Positions 42,069 through 51,610 are shown, counted from the stretch's first letter. The stretch is DNA of 64,000 bases from Rhizobium terricola (GCF_012927355.1 NZ_JABBGK010000001.1:924649-988648), one strand, 5' to 3'. Numbers and translations: made by a program. The notes: generated from the sequence alone by a model not told the origin.

Positions 42069-43316
42069 TCAGGCGCGCGGGTTCTGCTGGCGGAAGAGGA
42101 CGCCGCGTTCGCCGATCAGGACAAAAACCAGGCCGATAAGCGATACCGTGAAATAGCCGGCGACCATCGGCAGGGCCGTGCCGTCGTAGGCCTGGCCGAT
42201 CGCGGCTCCGATCAGAGATCCGCCGGTCGTGCCCATGAAGCCGAGTACGGAGGATGCGGTACCCGCGACATGGCCCAGCGGTTCCATTGCCAGCGAGTTG
42301 AAGTTCGAGCCGATCCAGCCGAACTGGAACATCGCCAGTGCGAAGAAGGTGATGAACAGCGCGAACGGCATCGGCTGGGGCCCGAGCACCTGGGCCAATA
42401 GCCAGACGAAGGTGATGGCGATGAAGCCGACCAGCGATGCATGGGAGAGGCGCCGCATCCCGAAACGGCCGACCAGTCGCGCGTTCACGAAGGAAGACAG
42501 CGACATGAACAGGGCCACAGCCGCGAACGCGACGGGGAACCAGACGCCCAGGCCGTAGATGCCGACATAGATCTGCTGTGCCGAGTTGATGAAACCGAAC
42601 AGCGCTCCGAAGATGAAGGTGCTGGCGATCGTGTAGCAGAGCGCGATGCGATCGGTCAGGACGATGCGGAAGCCGCCGATGATCGAGGAGACGGTGAACG
42701 GTCGCACGTCCTTCGGCGCCAAGGTTTCGGGCAAGCGAGCGAACATCCAGAGGCTCACCAATGCTGCGGCAACCGCCATGAAGACGAAGATCCAGTTCCA
42801 GTGACCCATCAGCATGATGACCTGACCGGTGCCCGGTGCGATGACCGGTATAACCATGAAGACCATCATGATGAGCGACATGACTTCGGCCATCTGACGG
42901 CCGCCGTAGACGTCGCGGACGATGGAGACGGTGATGACACGCGTCGCCGCCGAACCGAGGCCCTGGATGAAGCGGAGGACCAGAAGGGTGCCAAATGACG
43001 GCACCATGACCATCGCAAGTGCGGACACGATATAGACTGCGAGGCCGAACAGCATCGGTTTGCGGCGGCCGAAGCGGTCGGCGATCGGTCCGTAGAGAAG
43101 CTGCGCCAGACCGAAACCGATGAGATAGGCCGAAACCACGTATTGCCGGTGGTTTTCATTGGTCACGTTCAGAGCGCTACCAATTTCCTGGAGGCCCGGC
43201 AGCATGATGTCGATTGCGAGCGCGTTGAGGGACATCAGGAAAGCCATCATCGCGATGAACTCGACCCGTCCCATTCCCCGCAAACCGGCGGGTGGTGACT
43301 GTAACGTTGTAGACAT
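42069..43316 (-). CDS. Bcr/CflA-type multidrug MFS exporter
   Basis: A 415-residue 12-helix major facilitator protein of drug:H+ antiporter family 1. Motif A-like GPIADRFGRRKPMLFG follows helix 2, and the N-terminal segment IDIMLPGLQEIG with its acidic Asp in helix 1 is characteristic of Bcr/CflA. Motif C-like VIPVIAPGTGQVIM is in helix 5. Substrates cannot be predicted. Start at the ATG 43314-43316; the longer upstream frame overlaps grxD. It follows grxD by about 100 bases with a stem-loop between. Confidence 0.9.
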   Translation of the reverse strand: MSTTLQSPPAGLRGMGRVEFIAMMAFLMSLNALAIDIMLPGLQEIGSALNVTNENHRQYVVSAYLIGFGLAQLLYGPIADRFGRRKPMLFGLAVYIVSALAMVMVPSFGTLLVLRFIQGLGSAATRVITVSIVRDVYGGRQMAEVMSLIMMVFMVIPVIAPGTGQVIMLMGHWNWIFVFMAVAAALVSLWMFARLPETLAPKDVRPFTVSSIIGGFRIVLTDRIALCYTIASTFIFGALFGFINSAQQIYVGIYGLGVWFPVAFAAVALFMSLSSFVNARLVGRFGMRRLSHASLVGFIAITFVWLLAQVLGPQPMPFALFITFFALAMFQFGWIGSNFNSLAMEPLGHVAGTASSVLGFMGTTGGSLIGAAIGQAYDGTALPMVAGYFTVSLIGLVFVLIGERGVLFRQQNPRA

Positions 43317-43340
43317 TGTTCGATACCTGAAAACAGAGAG

Positions 43341-43365
43341 AAGGCGTTGCTCGACGCAACGCCTT
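43341..43365 (-). terminator. Perfect 10-bp stem-loop between grxD and MFS gene
   Basis: AAGGCGTTGC (43341-43350) and GCAACGCCTT (43356-43365) with a five-base loop. On the minus strand it follows the grxD stop and is trailed by CTCTCTGTTTTC, so it may end the purL-bolA-grxD transcript. It also lies in the leader of the MFS gene and could act there. Confidence 0.55.
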
Positions 43366-43413
43366 TCAAAAAAATCATCGGATGAGACCCGCGGGTGCCG
43401 CGGATGATGACGG

Positions 43414-43746
43414 TCAGGCGGCGCCGCGAACGGCGATACCCTGATCCTGGAAATGCTTCTGCAGCTCGCCGGCCTGGAACATCTCGCGGACAATGTCGCA
43501 GCCGCCGACGAATTCGCCCTTGACGTAGAGCTGGGGAATGGTCGGCCAGTTCGAGAATTCCTTGATGCCCTGACGGATCTCGTCGTCGGCGAGCACGTTG
43601 ATGCCCTTGAAGTCGACGCCTACGTAATCGAGGATCTGCACCACCTGGCCGGAGAAGCCGCACTGCGGAAACTGGGGGGTGCCCTTCATGAAGAGAACCA
43701 CGTCGTTGGTCTTCACTTCATTGGCGATGAAATCTTGGGCGCTCAT
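43414..43746 (-). CDS. grxD: Monothiol glutaredoxin (Grx4 type)
   Basis: A 110-residue CGFS-type glutaredoxin that binds and delivers [2Fe-2S] clusters, often as a complex with BolA. The active site C-G-F-S is at residues 29-32 ([10 protein letters not shown]), followed by [17 protein letters not shown] with the glutathione-binding TIPQ and GG-C-D. Start at the ATG 43744-43746; five codons upstream are open. It lies downstream of bolA on the same strand, the usual pairing. Confidence 0.95.
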   Translation of the reverse strand: MSAQDFIANEVKTNDVVLFMKGTPQFPQCGFSGQVVQILDYVGVDFKGINVLADDEIRQGIKEFSNWPTIPQLYVKGEFVGGCDIVREMFQAGELQKHFQDQGIAVRGAA

Positions 43747-43859
43747 GGGATATCCTTTCACATGCGGATTAAAGGGCCGCTGTCTCGTTCCTGCATTCTA
43801 GATAGCAAGCATGCGCTGTCTTTGCCATAGCGCAAAAACGCGAGACGACCGGATCGTGC

Positions 43860-44087
43860 TTACCGGCTCCGCTGGCGGCTGCGCTTGGCCGCCGTACGCC
43901 GGCGGCTGGTCTGCTTCTTGGCCGGCTTGCGGGGCCGGCTCGTCTTCTTGACGAAGCGTCCGGTCGTCTCCGAGCGCGTCTGGCGCTTCCCGCGGCGGGT
44001 CGTGCTGCGCCCGGTCGTCTTCTTGAGGATCTCCTTGAGAACCCCTTCGACGACGTTTTCGACGACTTCCTTGATGAGGTCGGCCAT
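43860..44087 (-). CDS. Small basic protein in the bolA-grxD locus
   Basis: A 75-residue protein with a hydrophobic/acidic amphipathic N terminus (MADLIKEVVENVVEGVLKEIL) and a strongly Lys/Arg-rich tail of about 50 residues resembling histone-like or nucleic acid-binding tails. GGACG lies before the ATG. It sits 18 bases after the bolA stop, in the same direction, between bolA and grxD. I do not recognise a family. It could be a DNA- or RNA-binding accessory protein, or a spurious frame; the placement and amphipathic start favour a real gene. Confidence 0.5.
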   Translation of the reverse strand: MADLIKEVVENVVEGVLKEILKKTTGRSTTRRGKRQTRSETTGRFVKKTSRPRKPAKKQTSRRRTAAKRSRQRSR

Positions 44088-44105
44088 GCTCGCGTCCTTA
44101 CGGTC

Positions 44106-44339
44106 TCAATCGGGGATCGATGTCTGCAGGGCAAGTGCGTGCAGAACACCGCCCATATTACCCTTCAGTGCGTCGTAGACCATCTGGTGCTGCTGCACGC
44201 GAGACTTGCCGCGGAATGCTTCGGCCACGACTTCTGCGGCGTAGTGGTCACCGTCGCCGGCCAGGTCACGAATGACCACCTTCGCGCCGGGGATGCCCGC
44301 CTTGATCATGTCTTCGATATCGCCGGGTTTCATCGCCAT
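44106..44339 (-). CDS. bolA: BolA family protein
   Basis: A 77-residue BolA-like protein. In this class BolA pairs with CGFS glutaredoxins through a shared [2Fe-2S] cluster. Family features are DGDHYAAEVVAEAFRGKSRVQQHQMVYDAL with the cluster-ligand His. The ATG at 44337-44339 follows AGGAGA; another ATG lies two codons later. It is 32 bases downstream of purL and upstream of the small basic protein and grxD. Confidence 0.93.
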   Translation of the reverse strand: MAMKPGDIEDMIKAGIPGAKVVIRDLAGDGDHYAAEVVAEAFRGKSRVQQHQMVYDALKGNMGGVLHALALQTSIPD

Positions 44340-44371
44340 GTCGGGTTCTCCTGCCTGTGCAAAGCACCGCC

Positions 44372-46594
44372 TCAGGCGATGCTTCCTTCCATGTAGCGAG
44401 GGAACCACGATTCATACGCCGAACGCAATTCCTCAATTGCGACCGGGCGGGCCTCGCCGAGCACGACGGCGTTACCGCCGGTGCGGCCGATGAAGGGTGC
44501 GAAGATGCCGGCCTCCTTGGCACGATCAAGCACCATGTCCAGGTCTTCTTCGCGGATCGTGACCACGTACCGGCCCTGATCCTCGCCGAAGAAGGTGGCG
44601 ATCGGGTTCTCATCGTTGAGTTGCGTGAGCTTGGCGCCGATGCCGGAGGCGATCGCCATCTCGGCAATGGCAAGCCCGAGGCCGCCGGAAGAGCAGTCGT
44701 GAACGGCGGTTGCCACGCCATCGGTGATCAGGGCGCGAACGAAGTCGCCGACCTTCTTCTCATGGGCGAGATCAACGTGCGGAGCGGGACCTTCGACGCG
44801 GCCGAGAATGTCGCGGAGATAGACCGACTGACCGAGATGCGAACCCCAATTGCCCGGAGCGCCGCAAAGCAGGATCGCCTCGCCCTGGGCGGCGAAGCGG
44901 ATGCGCGCCATCTTCGACCAGTCCTTCAACAGGCCGACGCCTGCGATGGTCGGCGTCGGCAGGATGGCCTGGCCGTTGGTCTCGTTGTAGAGCGACACGT
45001 TGCCCGAAACGATCGGGAAGTCGAGGGCCTTGCAGGCCTCGCCGATGCCCTTGATGGCAAAGACGAACTGACCCATGATTTCCGGGCGTTCCGGGTTGCC
45101 GAAATTGAGGTTGTCGGTGGCGGCGAGCGGCAGGGCGCCGGTCGCCGTAATGTTGCGCCAGCATTCGGCCACGGCCTGCTTGCCGCCTTCGAACGGATCG
45201 GCTTCGACATAACGCGGCGTCACGTCGGAGGAGAAGGCGAGTGCCTTCTTCGGGTGGGTGTCGACGCGGACCACGCCGGCGTCGCCGCCCGGAAGCTGCA
45301 GCGAGTTGCCCTGGATCAGCGTGTCATACTGCTCGTAAACCCAGCGACGCGAGGAGTTGTTCGGCGAGCCGACCAGCTTGACCAGCGCATCGGCGACGTC
45401 GGCTTCCGGGACGGCGTCCGCAGCAAGCGGAGCAGGGGTCTTCGGCTCGACCCAAGGACGGTCGTATTCCGGCGCCTGGTCGCCCAGTTCCTTGATCGGC
45501 AGGTTGGCGACTTCCTCGCCCTGATGAATGATGCGGAAGCGCAGGTCGTCGGTGGTGTAGCCGACGATGGCGAAGTCGAGGCCCCACTTGACGAAGATCG
45601 CCTTGGCGACGTCTTCCTTCGAGGGCTCGAGCACCATGAGCATGCGCTCCTGGCTCTCCGACAGCATCATCTCATAGGCCGTCATGCGCTCTTCGCGGAC
45701 CGGCACCTTGTCGAGGTCCAGCTCGATGCCGAGGTCGCCCTTGGCGCCCATTTCGACAGCCGAGCAGGTGAGGCCGGCGGCACCCATGTCCTGGATGGCG
45801 ATGACCGCGCCGGTCTGCATCAGCTCGAGGCAGGCCTCCAGCAGGCACTTTTCGGTGAAGGGGTCGCCGACCTGGACGGTCGGACGCTTTTCCTCGATCG
45901 ATTCGTCGAACTCCGCCGATGCCATGGTGGCACCGCCGACGCCGTCACGGCCGGTCTTGGCGCCGAGATAGACGACCGGAAGGCCGACGCCCTTGGCTTC
46001 CGAAAGGAAGATGGCGTTGGACTTGGCGAGACCGGCGGCAAAGGCATTGACGAGGATGTTGCCGTTGTAGCGGGCATCGAATTCGACCTCGCCGCCAACC
46101 GTCGGAACACCGAAGGAGTTTCCGTAGCCGCCGACACCGGCGACGACGCCAGAGACGAGGTGACGGGTCTTCGGGTGATCCGGAGCGCCGAAGCGCAGCG
46201 CATTCATTGCCGCAACCGGACGGGCACCCATGGTGAATACGTCGCGAAGGATGCCGCCGACGCCGGTCGCAGCACCCTGATAGGGTTCGATGTAGGACGG
46301 GTGATTGTGGCTTTCCATCTTGAAGACGACGCAGTCGCCGTCATCGATGTCGACCACGCCGGCGTTCTCGCCGGGCCCCTGGATGACGCGCGGTCCCTTG
46401 GTCGGCAGCGTCTTCAGCCACTTTTTCGAGGACTTGTAGGAGCAGTGCTCGTTCCACATCGCCGAGAAGATGCCGAGTTCGGTGAAGGTCGGCTCGCGAC
46501 CGATCAGTTGCAGGATCCGATCGTATTCGTCCGGCTTCAGCCCATGCGAGGCAACGAGTTCGGGGGTGATCTGGATCGTGTTGGGGATCGTCAT
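44372..46594 (-). CDS. purL: Phosphoribosylformylglycinamidine synthase subunit PurL
   Basis: ATP-dependent synthetase subunit that converts FGAR to FGAM, working with PurS and the glutaminase PurQ. The 740-residue short form lacks the glutaminase domain, consistent with separate purS and purQ genes here. Conserved segments include EHCSYKSSK near residue 45, [22 protein letters not shown], and [16 protein letters not shown]. Start at the ATG 46592-46594. It begins the bolA-grxD transcript but is separated from purQ by four unrelated genes. Confidence 0.97.
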   Translation of the reverse strand: MTIPNTIQITPELVASHGLKPDEYDRILQLIGREPTFTELGIFSAMWNEHCSYKSSKKWLKTLPTKGPRVIQGPGENAGVVDIDDGDCVVFKMESHNHPSYIEPYQGAATGVGGILRDVFTMGARPVAAMNALRFGAPDHPKTRHLVSGVVAGVGGYGNSFGVPTVGGEVEFDARYNGNILVNAFAAGLAKSNAIFLSEAKGVGLPVVYLGAKTGRDGVGGATMASAEFDESIEEKRPTVQVGDPFTEKCLLEACLELMQTGAVIAIQDMGAAGLTCSAVEMGAKGDLGIELDLDKVPVREERMTAYEMMLSESQERMLMVLEPSKEDVAKAIFVKWGLDFAIVGYTTDDLRFRIIHQGEEVANLPIKELGDQAPEYDRPWVEPKTPAPLAADAVPEADVADALVKLVGSPNNSSRRWVYEQYDTLIQGNSLQLPGGDAGVVRVDTHPKKALAFSSDVTPRYVEADPFEGGKQAVAECWRNITATGALPLAATDNLNFGNPERPEIMGQFVFAIKGIGEACKALDFPIVSGNVSLYNETNGQAILPTPTIAGVGLLKDWSKMARIRFAAQGEAILLCGAPGNWGSHLGQSVYLRDILGRVEGPAPHVDLAHEKKVGDFVRALITDGVATAVHDCSSGGLGLAIAEMAIASGIGAKLTQLNDENPIATFFGEDQGRYVVTIREEDLDMVLDRAKEAGIFAPFIGRTGGNAVVLGEARPVAIEELRSAYESWFPRYMEGSIA

Positions 46595-46728
46595 CGCTGG
46601 TCCTGGATAGCCTGCCGGAAATCGGGGTTTCGGCGCTTCTTTAGCGCATGTGAGGCCATGGCGCGACAGGAAAATTCGGCTTGTCACAGACGGGGTAAAA
46701 TCGGGTTGCGGCAGCGCCTCATGGACCC

Positions 46729-48150
46729 TCAGGCGACGCTGTCGTAACCGGCGCCGCCGTTTTCCAGAAGCCGGCGCAGGATCATCATGCCGTTCGCAAC
46801 TTCCTCACGTCGTTCAGGTGCGGAGAAGCCGATACGGGCCCGATGATGCACCTTTTCCGACCGGCCGGCCTTGAACTCGTCCTCGTCGTCGATCAGCACG
46901 CCTTCGACCAGTGCCGCGTTCTTGAAGGTGACCGACAGCCACGGATCGGGAAGGGCCAGCCAGAGGAAGGGAATGGCCGGGTTCGAGCGGAAATCGAAGC
47001 CTGCAAGATGCCGCCGCGCCAGCTCTTCGCGTGCCGCAATCTCTTCCGCGCAGGCTTCCCGGATGCGCGCGGCGTCGCCGGACAGAACGAGGCGCGCGCA
47101 GACTTCGGCCAGGATGAAGGGAATGCCCCCGGTCATCATCTTGTGGGCAATGCGGACCCGCTGGGCGAAATGCGGCGGGCAGGCGACCCAGCCGCCGCGT
47201 ATGCCGGCGGCGACCGACTTGGAGAGGCCTCCGACCATGAAGACGCGGTCCGGCGCCAGCGCCGCAAGCCTCGGCGCCGGCTCCGTCGACATAGCGCCGT
47301 AGAGATCGTCCTCGATCAGCCAGACATTGTGGCGCCGGGCAATGTCGACCAGTGCATGGCGGCGATCCAGGGGCATGGTCGCAAGCGTCGGATTCTGCGC
47401 GGAAGACATGACGAAGGCGACCTTCGGATGCTGCTGGGCACAGACCCGCTCGAAGTCCTCCGGCCGCATGCCCTGCTCGTCGCTGTCGACAAGCGTCGTG
47501 CGGCGACCGGCGAGGCCCGCGCCCCGGCTGACCTGGGAATAGGTGAGGTGCTCGAAGACCACGCGATCTCCGGGAGAGGTGACCGCACTGATGACGGCCA
47601 TGATGCCGGCATGGGCGCCGAGGGTCGGTACGATGTCCTGCGGATGGGGTGCCCAGTCACCCTTGGCGAGCCAGCGCGCCCCGGCCTCGAACCAATGGTC
47701 GGGAAAGCTGCGGGTGTAGCTGGCGATCTCCACCGGGTATTCGCGCAGGATGGCGCCCATGTGACTCTGCAGGCACTCACCCTGGCCGACATCGGGCGCG
47801 GCCGTGCTGTCGAAGCGGATCTTGCCGGGTTGCGGCGAAACCGAACGCGTGCCGACGAGGGCGGCTGCGACCGGGTCGTGCTCTCCGTTCGGAGCGGCGG
47901 TCCGACCATCGCGAACAAATGTACCGCGGCCGACCTCGCCGGTCACGAGCCCGCGCTCGTGCACCAGCGCGTAGGCGCGGCTGACGGTGCCGATGGTGAT
48001 CCCGAGGTCAAAGGCGAGGTTGCGCTGCGGCGGCAGCTTGGCGCCGGCAGCGAGGGTGCCGGTGGCAATCGATGCCTCGATCTGGTCGGCCAGGCGGACA
48101 TAGATCGGGCCTTTGCCCATGGAAAGGTCGGGAAGCCAATTTGTCATCAT
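46729..48150 (-). CDS. MocR-type regulator (GntR HTH plus aminotransferase fold)
   Basis: A 473-residue fusion of an N-terminal GntR winged helix (about residues 12-80; [31 protein letters not shown]) with a fold-type I aminotransferase domain (about 110-465). The PLP-lysine region reads [19 protein letters not shown], and NPT/YDPL-like substrate segments are present ([19 protein letters not shown]). MocR proteins use PLP as a sensor, often for amino acid or vitamin B6 genes. It is divergent from the DUF1127 gene across an 80-base promoter with inverted repeats, so that gene is the most obvious target. Confidence 0.92.
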   Translation of the reverse strand: MMTNWLPDLSMGKGPIYVRLADQIEASIATGTLAAGAKLPPQRNLAFDLGITIGTVSRAYALVHERGLVTGEVGRGTFVRDGRTAAPNGEHDPVAAALVGTRSVSPQPGKIRFDSTAAPDVGQGECLQSHMGAILREYPVEIASYTRSFPDHWFEAGARWLAKGDWAPHPQDIVPTLGAHAGIMAVISAVTSPGDRVVFEHLTYSQVSRGAGLAGRRTTLVDSDEQGMRPEDFERVCAQQHPKVAFVMSSAQNPTLATMPLDRRHALVDIARRHNVWLIEDDLYGAMSTEPAPRLAALAPDRVFMVGGLSKSVAAGIRGGWVACPPHFAQRVRIAHKMMTGGIPFILAEVCARLVLSGDAARIREACAEEIAAREELARRHLAGFDFRSNPAIPFLWLALPDPWLSVTFKNAALVEGVLIDDEDEFKAGRSEKVHHRARIGFSAPERREEVANGMMILRRLLENGGAGYDSVA

Positions 48151-48161
48151 GACAATTCACT

Positions 48162-48199
48162 ACATTGTCCGGATTGATTGGTCAATGCTACGGACATTG
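48162..48199. promoter_or_regulatory. Candidate MocR operator, nested inverted repeats
   Basis: In the 80-base gap between the divergent MocR and DUF1127 genes, ATTGA-TTGG-TCAAT (48173-48186) is a perfect inverted repeat. It sits inside a wider pair TGTCCG (48166-48171) and CGGACA (48191-48196). Such layouts are typical of operators for GntR-family regulators. Confidence 0.5.
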
Positions 48200-48230
48200 C
48201 ACCGAATTCGACCGACGATAGGGGTGCAAT

Positions 48231-48509
48231 ATGATCGATTCAGTGGCGTATCTTAGTGCAATTGATACAATCTACCCGGACGGATATCAGCGCGAGACCC
48301 TGTTCCGGAGCACTGGCGACATGCTGTCGCCCGCGGTGCGTCCCAAGGGTATATGGGCACGCTTCACCCAAGGGTTTTCGAACTGGCGGATGAAGCGGGC
48401 GGGACGGCTCGCGCTCAGCGAACTAACCGACGAGCAGTTGCGCGACATCGGCATTACCCGGGTCGCCGCTGAACAGGAGGCCCGGAAATCCTGGCTGCTG
48501 CTGCGCTGA
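48231..48509 (+). CDS. DUF1127 protein
   Basis: A 92-residue protein ending in the DUF1127 domain (about residues 48-86; NWRMKRAGRLALSELTDEQLRDIGITR), a small Arg-rich domain common in alphaproteobacteria and in several cases involved in RNA turnover or phosphate/stress responses. The N-terminal half is less conserved. ATG with GGGGTG upstream. It is divergent from the MocR-type gene and likely under its control. Confidence 0.88.
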   Translation: MIDSVAYLSAIDTIYPDGYQRETLFRSTGDMLSPAVRPKGIWARFTQGFSNWRMKRAGRLALSELTDEQLRDIGITRVAAEQEARKSWLLLR

Positions 48510-48513
48510 GTGC

Positions 48514-49086
48514 CTAGAACTTGTAGGCGAGGGCAAGGCCCGCGTGGCTGATGCCGTCATTCGGGGCGCAGAGATTGGCGCTGGACGAATGATCGATCGT
48601 CGCGACCACGTCGAGCTTGTCGGTGAGGCGGAAGCCGGCCGCGGCATATTCATGGAACAGCAGCGAGCAGCCGAGCTTCGGGCCGCTGGTGCCGTCGTCT
48701 TCGAGGTCGCCGTTGTGCACTGTGCCGCCGAAGCCGACGTCCAGGTAGAAGCGGTCCGTCACGGGAACGGTCCAGTTCAAGCCGGCATAGACCTGGCTTG
48801 CCGCGCCAGCGGTGCTTACCGAGGCGCCGACATGCAGGCGCGGCCGCATCAGCGTGTCCTGCCAGGTCGAGGCGTTTGCCGATTCGAGGGGATCGAAAAA
48901 GAGCACCACCGTCGGAAAGAAACCGGGTTCGAAGGTGCTGCGGGCCTGAATGGATCCCGTCACGCCAGCCCTGACTTCCTTGATGGACCAGTCGGCAGCA
49001 AGCGCGCCTTGTGCAAATGTCATCGATGTCGAGACGCCCAGTACGCAAACCACGCTGCGCAGGACGGATGCAATGCGATCATCCAT
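48514..49086 (-). CDS. Acyloxyacyl hydrolase (lipid A 3-O-deacylase PagL-like)
   Basis: A 190-residue outer-membrane beta-barrel candidate. A signal peptide (about residues 1-31, ending QGALAA) is followed by alternating hydrophobic strands and a C-terminal aromatic residue (YKF) typical of outer-membrane proteins. The motif DHSSSAN around His166-Ser168 resembles the catalytic His-x-Ser of PagL, which removes the 3-O-linked acyl chain from lipid A. It is convergent with the DUF1127 gene (stops four bases apart). Assignment is by motif and fold pattern. Confidence 0.75.
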   Translation of the reverse strand: MDDRIASVLRSVVCVLGVSTSMTFAQGALAADWSIKEVRAGVTGSIQARSTFEPGFFPTVVLFFDPLESANASTWQDTLMRPRLHVGASVSTAGAASQVYAGLNWTVPVTDRFYLDVGFGGTVHNGDLEDDGTSGPKLGCSLLFHEYAAAGFRLTDKLDVVATIDHSSSANLCAPNDGISHAGLALAYKF

Positions 49087-49190
49087 GGAAACTCACCCGG
49101 ACTCGTTTCAGCCGGTCGCAACGCTATCACATGATTTTGACGATGGCGACCGGATCTTGCCCAGAAAAGGTCGCAAAATTCAAGCTGCGA

Positions 49191-49595
49191 TCAGCAGTCC
49201 TTCGCGCCCTTTGCCCAGCGGCTGACATCGGCTGCGATGCGGCCGGCAACCGGTTCGCTCATCATCGGACCGAAGGCGTCGAGGCGGGCCGGGCGGCCTT
49301 CTGCCTGGACGACCAGCAGCGGCCGGATGTCGTGGCTTCCCTTGCGCACCAGAAGAATGCGCGGCTTGCCGGAGAAGGAGTTCAGTTCCGGCGCCATGGC
49401 ATAGGCCTTGAAGGCCGGGTCTCCTGACTTCATCCAACAGTTGTTGGCGCCGACCGCAACGCGCTCCATCACGTCAAGGGCCGACTGGCCGTGGGCCGGC
49501 TGCGGCTTGGGCTTGGGCTGGCAGGCGGCAAGTGCAGTGAGGGCGGCGGTGGCAAGAAGGAGGGAGGGGCGCATGCAGAATCGCTTTTCGTTCAT
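49191..49595 (-). CDS. Putative lipoprotein of unknown function
   Basis: A 134-residue protein. The N terminus MNEKRFCMRPSLLLATAAL ends in the lipobox LTALAAC, so Cys25 should be lipidated and the mature Pro/Lys-rich linker (QPKPKPQPAHG) tether it in the envelope. Three further cysteines are present, one in NNCWMKSGDPAFKAY and one at the C terminus (AKDC). No function recognised. Start taken at the ATG 49593-49595; an internal ATG at 49574 is also possible. Confidence 0.7.
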   Translation of the reverse strand: MNEKRFCMRPSLLLATAALTALAACQPKPKPQPAHGQSALDVMERVAVGANNCWMKSGDPAFKAYAMAPELNSFSGKPRILLVRKGSHDIRPLLVVQAEGRPARLDAFGPMMSEPVAGRIAADVSRWAKGAKDC

Positions 49596-49624
49596 CGGGC
49601 GCCCGTCCTCTATCATCCGAACCG

Positions 49625-50296
49625 TTAAGCAGCGATTACGTCGAGGGCCGAGGCGAAGATGCCACGTCCGTCATTGCCGCCGTGAGCAGCCTCGATCAGG
49701 TTTTCGGGGTGTGGCATCATGCCGAGAACGTTGCCCTTCTCGTTCATCACGCCGGCGATGTCATTGATCGAGCCGTTCGGATTTGTGCCTTCTGCATAGC
49801 GGAAGACGACCTGGCCATTGCCCTCGATCGCCTTCAGGGTTTCCGCGTCAGCAAAATAGTTCCCGTCGTGATGGGCGACAGGGCAGCGGATGATCTGGCC
49901 CTTGGCATAGGCGCGGGTGAAGTCGGTGTCGGCATTGGCGACTTCAAGCTTGATTTCCTTGCAGACGAACTTCAGCGAGGAATTGCGCATCAGCGCGCCA
50001 GGAAGCAGTCCGGCCTCCAGCAGGATCTGGAAGCCGTTGCAGACGCCGAGAACCTTCGTTCCGCGCTCTGCGGCCGCCTTGACGGCCTGCATGACCGGCA
50101 TGCGGGCAGCGATCGCGCCACAACGGAGATAGTCGCCATAGGAGAAGCCGCCGGGAATGACGATCAGGTCGACATCCGGAAGCGTCGTCTCTGTCTGCCA
50201 GATCGTGACCGGGGCAGTGCCTGAGATCTTGGTGAGCGCGGCGATCATGTCGCGGTCGCGGTTGAGGCCAGGGAGTTGCAGAACGGCGGATTTCAT
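49625..50296 (-). CDS. purQ: Phosphoribosylformylglycinamidine synthase glutaminase PurQ
   Basis: Class I glutaminase that supplies ammonia to PurL. The 223-residue protein has the nucleophile Cys in [17 protein letters not shown] and the His/Glu of the triad in [29 protein letters not shown] near the N terminus completes the family pattern. It follows purS and the small coiled-coil gene on the minus strand. Confidence 0.97.
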   Translation of the reverse strand: MKSAVLQLPGLNRDRDMIAALTKISGTAPVTIWQTETTLPDVDLIVIPGGFSYGDYLRCGAIAARMPVMQAVKAAAERGTKVLGVCNGFQILLEAGLLPGALMRNSSLKFVCKEIKLEVANADTDFTRAYAKGQIIRCPVAHHDGNYFADAETLKAIEGNGQVVFRYAEGTNPNGSINDIAGVMNEKGNVLGMMPHPENLIEAAHGGNDGRGIFASALDVIAA

Positions 50297-50305
50297 GGGT
50301 GGGGC

Positions 50306-50551
50306 TCAAACCTTGCTTTGTGCTTCGGCCAATTCTCGAAGTTCGAGACGATTTTCTATCCGATCGAGGCGATCCAACATCTGCGACATCGTTCCTCGCA
50401 GGTTGTTCATATCGCCTTGAATCAGATGCATGTAGTTTCGCAGGCTGTTGATTTCCTGCCGCGTTTCGCGTTGGCCGTCCTTCAAGATCGACATGTCCGA
50501 TTGGAGCTTTCGCAAGATCTCGAACAGGAGTTCCTGGGATTGGTCGGCCAT
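50306..50551 (-). CDS. Small coiled-coil protein between purS and purQ
   Basis: An 81-residue protein that is almost entirely amphipathic helix with heptad spacing (LLFEILRKLQSDMSILKD, then LRGTMSQMLDRLDRIENRL). GAGGAG lies before the ATG and the gene is spaced 18 and 9 bases from its neighbours, so it is very probably translated as part of the purine operon. No family recognised; it could oligomerise or act as an accessory subunit. Confidence 0.7.
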   Translation of the reverse strand: MADQSQELLFEILRKLQSDMSILKDGQRETRQEINSLRNYMHLIQGDMNNLRGTMSQMLDRLDRIENRLELRELAEAQSKV

Positions 50552-50569
50552 ACCATCGCTCCTCTGCCT

Positions 50570-50812
50570 TCAGGCGATGGCGATAGTATAGTTCTCGATG
50601 ACAGTGTTGGCGAGGAGCTTTTCGCACATGCCCTTGAGGTCGGCTTCGGCCTTGGCCTTGTCGGTGCCTTCGAGCTCAAGGTCGAAGACCTTGCCCTGGC
50701 GGACATGGCCGACGCCGTCGAAGCCGAGCGCGCCGAGCGCGCCTTCGATCGCCTTGCCCTGCGGGTCGAGGACGCCGTTCTTGAGGGTTACGGTCACGCG
50801 TGCCTTGATCAC
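50570..50812 (-). CDS. purS: Phosphoribosylformylglycinamidine synthase subunit PurS
   Basis: Small subunit that bridges PurL and PurQ. At 80 residues it has the family's usual size and features: KARVTVTLKNGVLDPQGKAIEGALGALGF and MCEKLLANTVIENY. I chose GTG (50810-50812), because GGAG lies 7 bases before it; a TTG two codons earlier is too close to that site. It lies 33 bases after purC. Confidence 0.95.
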   Translation of the reverse strand: MIKARVTVTLKNGVLDPQGKAIEGALGALGFDGVGHVRQGKVFDLELEGTDKAKAEADLKGMCEKLLANTVIENYTIAIA

Positions 50813-50845
50813 TCTCAATCTCCGTAGATCTGTTTTGTCGGTCGC

Positions 50846-51610
50846 TTACTTCACCAGCACCGGGCCGGTGCCGCGCAGCGGCTCGTTTTCGTTGATGATG
50901 CCCAGACGCTTGGCAACTTCCTGATAGGCCTCGAGCAGGCCGCCGAGATCCTGGCGGAACCGGTCCTTGTCAAGCTTCTCGCGGGTCTCGATGTCCCAAA
51001 GGCGGCAGCTGTCCGGCGAGATCTCGTCGGCCAGGATGATGCGCATCATGTCGCCTTCATAGAGACGACCGCACTCGATCTTGAAGTCGACCAGCTGGAT
51101 GCCGATACCGAGGAAGAGGCCGGACAGGAAGTCGTTGACGCGGATCGCCAGCGCCATGATGTCGTCGAGCTCGGCGGGGTTTGCCCAGCCGAAGGCCGTG
51201 ATGTGCTCTTCCGAGACCATCGGGTCGGCGAGCGCGTCGGACTTGTAATAGAATTCGATGATCGAGCGCGGCAGGACGATGCCTTCCTCGATGCCGAGGC
51301 GGGTCGCGAGCGAGCCGGCGGCGACGTTGCGCACGACGATCTCGAGCGGAATCATCTCCACTTCCTTGATCAGCTGCTCGCGCATATTGATCCGGCGGAT
51401 GAAATGGGTGGGGATGCCGATCTTGTTTAGGTGCGTGAAGATGTATTCGGAAATGCGGTTGTTGAGCACGCCCTTTCCGTCGATGACTTCATGCTTCTTC
51501 TTGTTGAATGCGGTCGCATCGTCCTTGAAGAACTGGATCAGCGTGCCTGGTTCCGGACCCTCGTAGAGGATCTTGGCCTTGCCTTCGTATACACGGCGGC
51601 GACGGTTCAT
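50846..51610 (-). CDS. purC: SAICAR synthetase
   Basis: Joins aspartate to CAIR in purine synthesis. The 254-residue protein begins with [34 protein letters not shown] and has the SAICAR synthetase signatures [14 protein letters not shown] and [10 protein letters not shown]. It is the first gene of the minus-strand purC-purS-[small protein]-purQ group; its promoter should lie in the 234 bases shared with the DUF1476 gene. Confidence 0.97.
   Translation of the reverse strand: MNRRRRVYEGKAKILYEGPEPGTLIQFFKDDATAFNKKKHEVIDGKGVLNNRISEYIFTHLNKIGIPTHFIRRINMREQLIKEVEMIPLEIVVRNVAAGSLATRLGIEEGIVLPRSIIEFYYKSDALADPMVSEEHITAFGWANPAELDDIMALAIRVNDFLSGLFLGIGIQLVDFKIECGRLYEGDMMRIILADEISPDSCRLWDIETREKLDKDRFRQDLGGLLEAYQEVAKRLGIINENEPLRGTGPVLVK

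Noticed and set aside
44357..46747. 796-codon plus-strand open frame inside purL
   Set aside because: Antisense shadow; the minus-strand frame is unambiguous PurL.
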